64,000 nucleotides of DNA from Trebonia sp963836195. GTDB taxonomy: Bacteria > Actinomycetota > Actinomycetes > Streptosporangiales > Streptosporangiaceae. The position numbers and the translations under genes are program-made. The notes below the pieces were generated by a model that saw nothing but the letters and a program-made list of their open reading frames with translations, ran no database searches and had not been told where the DNA came from. How positions within the stretch are numbered: position 1 is the first letter of the stretch; each line of letters opens with the position of its first letter. The stretch lies in contig CAWIIX010000007.1 of the NCBI GenBank assembly GCA_963836195.1, forward strand, positions 248,001-312,000, written 5' to 3'. Shown one piece after another: positions 53,230-60,505 of this stretch.

Positions 53230-54877
53230 CGAGCGCGGTCACCCGGCGCAGCACCTCGTCACGGCCGAGCGCATCCGCGACCTGGGCCAGGTCCGGCGAC
53301 TGCCGGGTCCCGGTCAGCAGCACCCGGATGACCGCCGCCGCGTCGGCGATCGAGCCCGGGTACGCGTCCGGGTTCTTCTTGTAGTCCTTCTGCTTCAGCG
53401 CGAACCCGAGCGACCCGGCCAGGGTGCGGATCTGGTCGAACCAGGCGACGTCCGGCCCCGGCGCCACGTAGCCGGCCGCAAAGCCCGCCGCGAGCTCGCG
53501 CACCAGCGTCGGCGGCAGACCGCCGAACCGCTCGTCGGCCGGATCGGTGACGAGCTCGAAGATCGACGGGAAGAAGAACCCGTACACCCGGCGGAACTCC
53601 GACCACTTGCGCAGGTCCTTGCGCGGGTTGTCGGTGTCCACCCGCTCGATCCGCAGCGCCCGCAGCGCCAGCTCCCGGTCCGCCCGCAGCACCGACGCCA
53701 GGTCCTTGTCGTACGCGTCGGCCCACGGCAGCACCCGATCGAGGATCTGCTCGCCGGACAGGGTGGCCACGAAGTCGCCGCTGACGTCGTCCAGCTTGGC
53801 CATGTCGAGCAGCGGCCCGGCGACCCCGAACTCGTCCAGCCGAAGCGGCTCGGCCAGCGCCTCGGCCAGCGGCAGCTCCGCCAGCCGGGCGTTGGCGAGG
53901 CCGCGCAGGTAGTACTGGACCGCCTCGGCCGGATAGCCGGCGTCGATGTAGTAGTTGACGCTCGCCTCGGGGTCCCGGCGCTTGGAGAGCTTCCTGCGGC
54001 TGCTGCCGTCCTGCTTCATCAGCGGCGCGACGTGCGCGTAGCGGATCCGGGGGAAGCCGAGCGCGTCGAACAGCTGGTGGTGCAGCGGCACCGAGGAGAG
54101 CCACTCCTCGGAGCGGATCACCAGCGTGACCCGCATCAGGTGGTCGTCGACGACGTGGGCCAGATGGTAGGTGGGCAGCCGCAGCACCTGGTCGCTGCTC
54201 TTCAGGATGACCACGTCGTTGCGGTTGTCGTCGAAGCTGAGCTCGCCCCGGATCGCGTCGGTGTAGCTGACCCGCTGCCCGCCGATCCCGGGCGACCGGA
54301 ACCTGACCACGTACGGGTCGCCCGCGTCGAGCCGGGTCCGCACCTGCTCCTCGGGCGCGTCCCGCCAGATGGCCCAGTCGCCGTAGTACCCGGGCAGCGC
54401 GCCGACCGCCTTCTGCCGCTCCGCGATCTCCGTCAGCTCCTGCCGGGTGGCGAAGCACGGGTACGCCTTGCCCGTCCGCATCAGCTCGCGCACGTAGCTC
54501 AGGTAGATCTCCGCCCGGGCGGACTGCGTGTACGGCCCGTACGCGCCGGCCGCGCCGAAGGCGGGGTCGGACTCGTCGGCCTGGATGCCGAAGTACGCGA
54601 ACCCCGCCTCGAACTGCTCGAGCGCGCCCTCCTCGAACCGGGCCTGGTCGGTGTCCTCGATCCGCAGCAGGTACCGCCCGCCGCTGTGGGACGCGATGTC
54701 GCGGTTGACGCCCGCGGTGAAGATGGCGCCGATGTGCAGCCACCCGGTCGGTGACGGCGCGAACCGGGTCACCTCCGCCCCCGCCGGGAGCGACCGCGGC
54801 GGGTACCGCTCCTCCCAGTGCGACGGCGCCGGCAAGGTGGCCGGGAACAGGGAGTCGATTAGCTCAGCGCTCAGCAT
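53225..54877 (-). CDS. gltX: Glutamyl-tRNA synthetase, long Clostridia-type form
   Basis: 550 residues. Class I signatures are RFAPSPTGWLHIGAIFTAG (HIGH, about 37-55) and RKLSKRRDPEAS (KMSKS-like, near 297). The enzyme charges tRNA with glutamate. The N terminus, LIDSLFPATLPAPSHWEERYPPRSLPAGAEVTRFAPSP, and the 550-residue length match the long GltX of Clostridia. The common actinobacterial GltX (about 490 residues) begins directly with the RFAPSPTG block. It may be an extra, horizontally derived synthetase. The stop lies within a terminator hairpin shared with the glycosyltransferase; the start is 11 bp from the end of the leftward kinase-like gene, so the two may form one transcript. Confidence 0.9.
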   Translation of the reverse strand: MLSAELIDSLFPATLPAPSHWEERYPPRSLPAGAEVTRFAPSPTGWLHIGAIFTAGVNRDIASHSGGRYLLRIEDTDQARFEEGALEQFEAGFAYFGIQADESDPAFGAAGAYGPYTQSARAEIYLSYVRELMRTGKAYPCFATRQELTEIAERQKAVGALPGYYGDWAIWRDAPEEQVRTRLDAGDPYVVRFRSPGIGGQRVSYTDAIRGELSFDDNRNDVVILKSSDQVLRLPTYHLAHVVDDHLMRVTLVIRSEEWLSSVPLHHQLFDALGFPRIRYAHVAPLMKQDGSSRRKLSKRRDPEASVNYYIDAGYPAEAVQYYLRGLANARLAELPLAEALAEPLRLDEFGVAGPLLDMAKLDDVSGDFVATLSGEQILDRVLPWADAYDKDLASVLRADRELALRALRIERVDTDNPRKDLRKWSEFRRVYGFFFPSIFELVTDPADERFGGLPPTLVRELAAGFAAGYVAPGPDVAWFDQIRTLAGSLGFALKQKDYKKNPDAYPGSIADAAAVIRVLLTGTRQSPDLAQVADALGRDEVLRRVTALG

Positions 54878-54887
54878 GGTTCACAGC

Positions 54888-56471
54888 CTATCGAGGCCTG
54901 CGGAACCTCGGCCACGACGCCGGGCGCGGCGGGGGCAGCTCCTGGTAATCGCGCAGCCGCGCGGTGACCGCATCGGGTAGCCAGGCCCGCGGTCGCCGGT
55001 CGGCCGCGGTGGCCAGCCGGTCGACCAGGCGGTCGGCCGACGGTCGCGCCGCCGGGTCGGGGGCGAGGCACCCGGCCACGATCTGCGTCAGCTCGGCCGG
55101 GAGGCCGGTCAGGTCCGGATCACCGGACGGCTCGGCCGGCCAGTCGCTCCACGCGGGCCGTCCGGTCGCGGCGTAGCACACCGTGCGGCCGAGCAGGAAC
55201 ACGTCCTCGGCGAAGCTGCCCGGGCCGTGGGCCAGCGCGGCCCGGTTCACGCCGAAGTCGGTCAGCATCGGCCCGTGACCGCCGAGCAGCACGTTGCCCG
55301 GGGTGACGGCGCGATGGGTGAGCTCGGCCCGGTGCAGGGTGGCGATGGCCCGGGCGAGGCCGAGCGCCGTCCACCCGACGGCGGCCGGCGGCAGCCGCCC
55401 CGTCTGCGTGACCGCGTCGGCCAGCGACGGGCCGCGCACCAGCGCGCTCACCGCCCACGGGCGGGCGGCGGCGGTGTCGGAGGCGATAACGGACGCGAGG
55501 TGCGGGTCGAGCAGCACGCTGGCGGCGAGCGCGCCCGTCGCCAGCCGGCGGCGGGCGTCGGCGTCGGCCGTCAGCGTCTGGTCGAACACCTTGACCGCCG
55601 CCCATTCCGGGGCCGGGCCGCCGCCGACGGCCTCAACCCCGCCGCCCGAGCAGCCCGAGCCGGCCAGCCCGCCCAGCCCGGCCGGCCCGCCCAGCCCGGC
55701 CGGGCCGGTGGGGCCCGCGGGCCCGCCGAGGTACACCTGCCCGGCCGCGCCCCCGCCGAGCCGCGCGTAGACGCGGTAGCCGCCGACGTAGGCGGGGTCG
55801 GCCGGGGTCAGCGGCAGGTAGGCGGGCTGGCTCCACTGACGGCCCGACAGCCACAGCCAGGCGGTGGCCGAGAACTCCTTGGCGACCACGTTCATCGGGC
55901 TGAACTGCCCGTCGGGGATGCCCGAATAGCCCGGCCCGACCACCATCGCGTAGACGTGGTCGGACATCGCGACGGCGAGGTCGCACGCGGGGGCGTCAGC
56001 GAGCGCCTGGCGGAGCGCGGGGCTGTCGACCAGCCGGTTGATGTCCACGATGAGCTGCCCGCTGAAGCCGAGCGAGTGCCGCTCGATCAGGCCCGCGCCG
56101 ACCGACATCCGCATCCGGATCCGGTCGGCTGACCGCGCGTTGTCCGCGCCCAGAGCCGAGGCCAGCGACCTGATCAGCAGCGGCAGTATCACGGTCGGGT
56201 CGATGTCGACCGGCAGCACGGCGTTGATGCCGTCGCCGGTCCACCGGTGCTCGACGATCTCCGGGTCGAGCCTGAGCCCGCACTCGGCGAGCGTCACATC
56301 GACCAGCCGCTGCAGCCGTCGCTCGACCTGCTGCTCCTGCAGCACGGTCCGCGCGCCGTACCCGACCACGTCGAGGGCGAACGCCATGCGCAGTCGGAAC
56401 CCGGATCGACCGTGCGCCGGCCTGCGCCTAGCGCCAACGTCGCCGAGGTCGCGGGTCTCGCCGTCGCCCAT
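54888..56471 (-). CDS. Nucleotide-cyclase-like domain fused to a pseudokinase with a collagen-like insert
   Basis: About 527 residues. Residues about 25-190 resemble a class III nucleotide cyclase: ALDVVGYGAR and HRWTGDGINAVLP hold the two metal-type Asp residues and RMRMSVGAGLI a core strand, but the usual catalytic Asn/Arg helix is not recognisable. Residues about 240-515 are a Ser/Thr-kinase-like domain: YARLGGGAAGQVYLG (Gly loop), AAVKVFD (Lys), LTDFGVN (DFG). The catalytic loop reads HRAVTPGN, so the Asp of HRD is replaced by Ala, making it a probable pseudokinase. Between the Gly loop and the Lys sits a Gly-X-Y-like insert (PAGPTGPAGLGGPAGLGG). ATG 56471 has a GGGAG site. The Crp/Fnr gene is divergent, 86 bp away. 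Confidence 0.8.
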   Translation of the reverse strand: MGDGETRDLGDVGARRRPAHGRSGFRLRMAFALDVVGYGARTVLQEQQVERRLQRLVDVTLAECGLRLDPEIVEHRWTGDGINAVLPVDIDPTVILPLLIRSLASALGADNARSADRIRMRMSVGAGLIERHSLGFSGQLIVDINRLVDSPALRQALADAPACDLAVAMSDHVYAMVVGPGYSGIPDGQFSPMNVVAKEFSATAWLWLSGRQWSQPAYLPLTPADPAYVGGYRVYARLGGGAAGQVYLGGPAGPTGPAGLGGPAGLGGLAGSGCSGGGVEAVGGGPAPEWAAVKVFDQTLTADADARRRLATGALAASVLLDPHLASVIASDTAAARPWAVSALVRGPSLADAVTQTGRLPPAAVGWTALGLARAIATLHRAELTHRAVTPGNVLLGGHGPMLTDFGVNRAALAHGPGSFAEDVFLLGRTVCYAATGRPAWSDWPAEPSGDPDLTGLPAELTQIVAGCLAPDPAARPSADRLVDRLATAADRRPRAWLPDAVTARLRDYQELPPPRPASWPRFRRPR

Positions 56472-56557
56472 TCCCACACTCCCGGTTTGACAAAGCGTAG
56501 CCGGGTTGTCGCCCTAGAGAGCGGCCCCCGGCGGGGACATCTGGCAAAATTGACAGT

Positions 56558-57328
56558 ATGCGCGTCCCGCGAACCCCTCCGGCCGCCTCGGCGGCTCACG
56601 CGTCGCCCCGCAGCCGGGCGATTTCGCCGGCCGGTCCTGAGCGGTGGCCGTCGGGGAGCTTCATCAACACGCTGGCGGAGGCCGAGCGGGCGGCCCTGCT
56701 CCGGGCCGGCCCCGTCGTCCGGTTCGGTCCCGACGAGGTCATGATGCTCCAGGGCGACGTCGGCGACTTCCTCTACGTGCTGATCGACGGCAAGGTCAAG
56801 GTGCTGGTCGCGGCCGAGAGCGGGGTCGAGACGATGCTGGCGATCAGGTCGCGCGGCGATCTCGTGGGCGAATTCACGCTGCTTGACTCCAAGCCGAGGA
56901 CGGCGACCGCCCGCGCGATCGGCACGGTCACCGCCCGCCGGGTCAGCCGGGCCGACTTCGCCGATTTCATCGTCGGCTTCCCGGCCGCCGAGGAGCGCGT
57001 CTTCCGGTACGTGCTCGGCAAGATGCGCGAGTCCACCGCCCGGCATGCGGCCGAGCGGGTCTGGGGAGCGCGCGAGCGGCTGGCCCAGGAGCTCTACGAC
57101 CTCGCCCGGGAGTACGAGGTGGCGGGCTCTGGCGGGGTGGTGCGCATTCCGATCACCCAGTCGGAGCTCGGCCAGCTGGCGGGCGTGGCGGTGTCCACCA
57201 CGGAGCGCGTACTCAAGGAGTTCCGCCTGCTCGGCATCATCGCGACCAGGTACGGCGCGACCGAAGTGCGGAAGATGGACGCCCTCGAGATGATCAGATT
57301 CTCTGAAGAAACCGCCCAGAACCCCTAG
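56558..57328 (+). CDS. Crp/Fnr-family transcriptional regulator
   Basis: 256 residues. An N-terminal Pro/Ser/Arg-rich leader of about 35 residues is followed by a cyclic-nucleotide-binding fold (about 45-150: EVMMLQGDVGDFLYVLIDGKVKVLV, GDLVGEFTLLDSKPRTATARAI). The PRTATARA part is close to the cAMP phosphate-binding cassette. A long dimer helix and an HTH_Crp domain follow (about 190-235: ITQSELGQLAGVAVSTTERVLKEF). It probably responds to cAMP or a related nucleotide. The divergent neighbour carries a cyclase-like domain, which suggests a signalling pair. A shorter start is possible after the leader. Confidence 0.88.
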   Translation: MRVPRTPPAASAAHASPRSRAISPAGPERWPSGSFINTLAEAERAALLRAGPVVRFGPDEVMMLQGDVGDFLYVLIDGKVKVLVAAESGVETMLAIRSRGDLVGEFTLLDSKPRTATARAIGTVTARRVSRADFADFIVGFPAAEERVFRYVLGKMRESTARHAAERVWGARERLAQELYDLAREYEVAGSGGVVRIPITQSELGQLAGVAVSTTERVLKEFRLLGIIATRYGATEVRKMDALEMIRFSEETAQNP

Positions 57329-57469
57329 CGGTATGGGATGTCACGGCCGCCCGCCCGCTAGGGTCGGTGCCGGGGATGCTTCTTGCGGAGGGGTGTCTTG
57401 AGCGACCGGCCAGGGGTGGTTACCGGTCGCTCTTCCCTTTTCTGGCCGAGTTTTCGGGCTAAGATGGAT

Positions 57470-57605
57470 AGACGAAGGGGAGTAGCTCCCTCGCCGGAAC
57501 GCCGACAATCGCGGTTCGGTGGTCGGATGGGTCGTCACCCGGCCAGCTGAACCCGGTGTCCGGGGGTCGCGCAGCGACCTGAGCGAGACTTTCGGCCGAC
57601 AGTCA
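57470..57605 (+). ncRNA. yybP-ykoY (Mn2+) riboswitch
   Basis: Conserved yybP-ykoY elements are present in order: AAGGGGAGTAGCTCCC at 57475-57490 (entry loop) and GAGCGAGACTTTCGGCCG at about 57581-57598 (the GAGCRAGACY loop), joined by paired GC arms (CCGGTGTCCGGGGG and GGGTCGTCACCC). The aptamer binds Mn2+ through these two loops. It lies about 90 bp upstream of a GDT1/TMEM165-type Mn exporter gene, the typical partner. Confidence 0.8.
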
Positions 57606-57688
57606 TGTCCTCACGCCATGCTGCCGCGCCGGGGTCTCGGGCCACCCGCCGGGAGCCGGTGCGGCCCGATCGACGGAGCCCCCTGGCA

Positions 57689-58286
57689 ATGATCCCGAGC
57701 CTGAGCACGGCGGCGACCACCTTCCTGGCCGTCCTCCCCGCCGAGCTCCCCGACAAGACGATCCTGGCCTGCCTGATCCTGTCCACCCGCTACCGGCCCT
57801 GGTACGTATTCTCCGGCGCCGCCGCCGCCTTCCTGGTCCAGGTGACGATCGGCGTCGCCGCCGGCGGCGCGATCAGCCTGCTCCCGCACCGGCCGGTCGC
57901 GGGGGCGGCCGCCGCGGTGTTCGCCGTCAGCGCCTTCGTGCTCTGGCGGCTCAAGGAGGAGGCGAATCCCGACGCCGATGAGGAAGGCGGCCAGGACGGC
58001 GTGCGGGCCGCCTTCTGGCCGGTGTTCGGCACCTCGTTCGCGGTGGTGTTCCTGGCCGAGTTCGGCGACCTGACCCAGTTGCATGACCGTCAGCCTGGCC
58101 GCGCGGTTCCATGATCCGATCGCGGTCGGGGCAGGCGCGACGCTGGCGCTGTGGACGGCGGCCGCGATCGCGGTACTGGCCGGCTGGCGGGTGCTCAAGC
58201 TGCTGCCGATGCGGTGGCTGACCAGGGGCGCGGCGGTCGTCATGCTCGTCCTCGCGGGCACCAGCCTCTACTCGGCCCTACGCTAG
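57689..58286 (+). CDS. GDT1/TMEM165 (UPF0016) family Mn2+/Ca2+ transporter, frame break near 58082
   Basis: About 198 residues when corrected. Two copies of the family motif are present: AELPDKTILACLILSTRY (about 17-34) and AEFGDLTQLMTVSLAARF (about 122-140), the acidic cores of a six-helix transporter. Helices include FLAVLPAELPDKTILACLIL, WYVFSGAAAAFLVQVTIGVAAGGAI and LALWTAAAIAVLAGWRVL. One extra base in CAGTTGCATGACC near 58082 breaks the second motif. The Mn riboswitch upstream indicates manganese efflux. ATG 57689 is the start of homology; the region between riboswitch and start is an untranslated leader. Confidence 0.87.
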
Positions 58287-58348
58287 ACGTTAGATCCCGA
58301 GCGTAAGAGTCAGCGCCAAGCCATCCCGGCGCAGGATAAGATTTTTTA

Positions 58349-59326
58349 ATGCTTGACATCCGCCGGCTTCGTATGCTGCACGAGTTCGCGGCGCGAGGCT
58401 CCATTGCGCGGACCGCCGACGCCCTCGGCTACACCCCGAGCGCCGTCTCGCAGCAGCTCGCCGTGCTCGAGAAGGAAGCGGGCACGGCCCTCCTCGACCG
58501 GACCGCCCGCAGCGCCGGCCTGACCGACGCGGGCAGGCGGCTGGCGGAGCACGCCGAGCTCATCCTGGCGATGGTGGAGCAGGCCGAGTCCGACCTGTCG
58601 GCCCAGGCCGCGCAGCCGAGCGGACGGGTGGTGGTGACCGCGTTCCCGTCGGCGGCGGTGGCGTTCGCCCCGGCCCTGGCCAACTCGCTCAAGGAGCATC
58701 CGCAGCTCACGCTGTTGCTGCGCGAGGCCGACCCGGTCGAGGGGCTGAAACTGGCGAGGTCGGGCGAGGTCGAGGTGGCGATCGTCGATGACTGGACCGG
58801 GCGGATGTCGGCCGACCTGGAGTCGGTCGACGCCAACCACCGGGTGCTCACCTACTACCACCTCGTCCGCGACCCGCTGGTGCTGGTGGTGGGGAGCGAG
58901 CATCCGGCCGCCGACTTCAGCCGCCCGGTTGACCTGCGGGCCCTGCGGAACGAGCCGTGGCTCGCCGCCCCGTCCGGCGAGCCGTCCCGCCAGGCGACCG
59001 ACCGGCTGCTGGCCGCGGTCGGGCTGACCCCGCCGGTGCCGTCCGAGTTCGAGGGCCTCGGCACCGTCGCCAACCTGGTCGCCCGCGGCCTCGGCATCGC
59101 GATCATGCCGAGGCTGGCCGTGGGCGCCTACGAGAGCCAGGTGGTAGTGCGCGACCTGCCGGCCGGCCTCGACCTGTCGCGGGACGTATTCGCGGTCGCG
59201 CGCACGGCGTCGGTCGGCCGCCCGTCGGTAGCGGTGATCGTCAACGCGTTGCGCGGCGCCGCGCACGTGATGACCCGGCAGGCGTCGGGCGAAGCGGCCG
59301 GGCCGGCCAGGGCCGCGTCCGCCTGA
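58349..59326 (+). CDS. LysR-family transcriptional regulator
   Basis: 325 residues. The N-terminal winged helix-turn-helix is canonical (LDIRRLRMLHEFAARGSIARTADALGYTPSAVSQQLAVLEKEAGTALLDR). A periplasmic-binding-like effector domain spans about 90-295 (RVVVTAFPSAAVAFAPALANSLKEHPQLTLLLREADP, VARGLGIAIMPRLAV). It probably regulates a neighbouring metabolic gene; dapE follows 16 bp after its stop and could be co-transcribed, although it also has its own -10 element. ATG 58349 follows AGGATAAGATTTTTTA. Effector unknown. Confidence 0.9.
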   Translation: MLDIRRLRMLHEFAARGSIARTADALGYTPSAVSQQLAVLEKEAGTALLDRTARSAGLTDAGRRLAEHAELILAMVEQAESDLSAQAAQPSGRVVVTAFPSAAVAFAPALANSLKEHPQLTLLLREADPVEGLKLARSGEVEVAIVDDWTGRMSADLESVDANHRVLTYYHLVRDPLVLVVGSEHPAADFSRPVDLRALRNEPWLAAPSGEPSRQATDRLLAAVGLTPPVPSEFEGLGTVANLVARGLGIAIMPRLAVGAYESQVVVRDLPAGLDLSRDVFAVARTASVGRPSVAVIVNALRGAAHVMTRQASGEAAGPARAASA

Positions 59327-59342
59327 CGATAGGTTGACACCC

Positions 59343-60413
59343 GTGGACCACGACCTCGACCTGCGCCTTGACGGCCCCGCGCTGACCGCCGCGCTGACCG
59401 ACATCTCCTCCGTCAGCGGTGCGGAGGGCCCCCTCGCGGACGCGATCGAGCGCGAGCTCAGGCGCCTGCCGCAGCTGACGGTGACCCGGCACGGCAACAC
59501 CCTCGTGGCCAGGACCGGGCTCGGGAGAAAAGAGCGGGTGGTGCTGGCCGGTCATCTCGACACCGTGCCGCATGCTGCCAACTTTCCGTCTTTTTTCGAT
59601 GTCGAACGGTCCCGGCTGACTGGGGTGGGCACGTCGGACATGAAGGCCGGGGTGGCGGTTCAGCTCCGGCTCGCCGCGACCCTCGACGCGCCGTCCCGCG
59701 ACGTGACCTACGTGTTCTACGAGTGCGAGGAGGTCGCGGCCGAGCGCAACGGCCTGTTCCTGCTCTCCCGCAACGCCCCCGAGCTCATCGAGGGCCAGTT
59801 CGCGGTGCTGCTCGAGCCCAGCGGCGGGGTGGTCGAGGGCGGCTGCCAGGGCACCCTGCGGGCCGCGATCACGGCCGCGGGCGCGCGGGCGCACACCGCC
59901 AGGTCGTGGATGGGGCGGAACGCGATCCACGAGGCCGCCGCGATCCTGGAGATCCTGCGCGACTGGGAGCCGCGGCGGCCGGACGTCGACGGCCTCGAGT
60001 ACCACGAGGGGCTGAACGCGGTCGCGATCGCCGGCGGCGTCGCCGGCAACGTGGTCCCGGACGAGTGCGTGGTCACGGTCAACTACCGCTTCGCCCCCGA
60101 CCGCTCGGCGGCCGAGGCGGAGGCGTACGTCCGCGATCTGTTCGCCCGCTGGCCGGTGGAGATCCTGGACGTCGCCCCGGGCGCGCGCCCCGGGCTGACC
60201 GCCCCGCCCGCGGCCGCGTTCGTCGCCGCGGTGGGCGGCACGCCGCGGGCCAAGCTCGGCTGGACCGACGTGGCCCGCTTCGCCGAGCTCGGCATCCCCG
60301 CCGTCAACTACGGCCCCGGCATCTCCGAGATCGCCCACACCCCGGGCGAGTACGTAGAAACGGCCCAGATCGTCGCGGCCGAAGACCGCCTCCGCGCCTG
60401 GCTCACCGACTAA
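59343..60413 (+). CDS. dapE: Succinyl-diaminopimelate desuccinylase
   Basis: 356 residues, M20 metallopeptidase family. VVLAGHLDTVPHAANFP holds the first zinc His and catalytic Asp (near residues 70-72), GVGTSDMKAGVAV the bridging Asp, and YECEEVAAERNG the catalytic and zinc Glu. The C-terminal zinc His is in ISEIAHTPGEYVE. The lid domain begins at GTLRAAITAAGARAHTARSWMGRNAIH. DapE removes succinate from N-succinyl-LL-diaminopimelate in lysine and peptidoglycan synthesis. GTG 59343 lies 7 nt after TAGGTT (59330-59335), suggesting a leaderless transcript; a TTG at 59334 is less likely. A 17-nt-arm hairpin follows. Confidence 0.9.
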   Translation: MDHDLDLRLDGPALTAALTDISSVSGAEGPLADAIERELRRLPQLTVTRHGNTLVARTGLGRKERVVLAGHLDTVPHAANFPSFFDVERSRLTGVGTSDMKAGVAVQLRLAATLDAPSRDVTYVFYECEEVAAERNGLFLLSRNAPELIEGQFAVLLEPSGGVVEGGCQGTLRAAITAAGARAHTARSWMGRNAIHEAAAILEILRDWEPRRPDVDGLEYHEGLNAVAIAGGVAGNVVPDECVVTVNYRFAPDRSAAEAEAYVRDLFARWPVEILDVAPGARPGLTAPPAAAFVAAVGGTPRAKLGWTDVARFAELGIPAVNYGPGISEIAHTPGEYVETAQIVAAEDRLRAWLTD

Positions 60414-60440
60414 CGGGGTCACCGTCGGGGCCCGGACATG

Positions 60441-60484
60441 CGTATGGCGCTTCCGTCAGGGGGGGACGACGGAAACGCCATACG
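60441..60484. terminator. Bidirectional hairpin terminator between dapE and an S1C protease gene
   Basis: CGTATGGCGCTTCCGTC (60441-60457) pairs with GACGGAAACGCCATACG (60468-60484), with one mismatch in the 17-nt arms. It lies between convergent genes. Confidence 0.75.
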
Positions 60485-60505
60485 CGGTCTGTGATTTTCC
60501 GGGCG

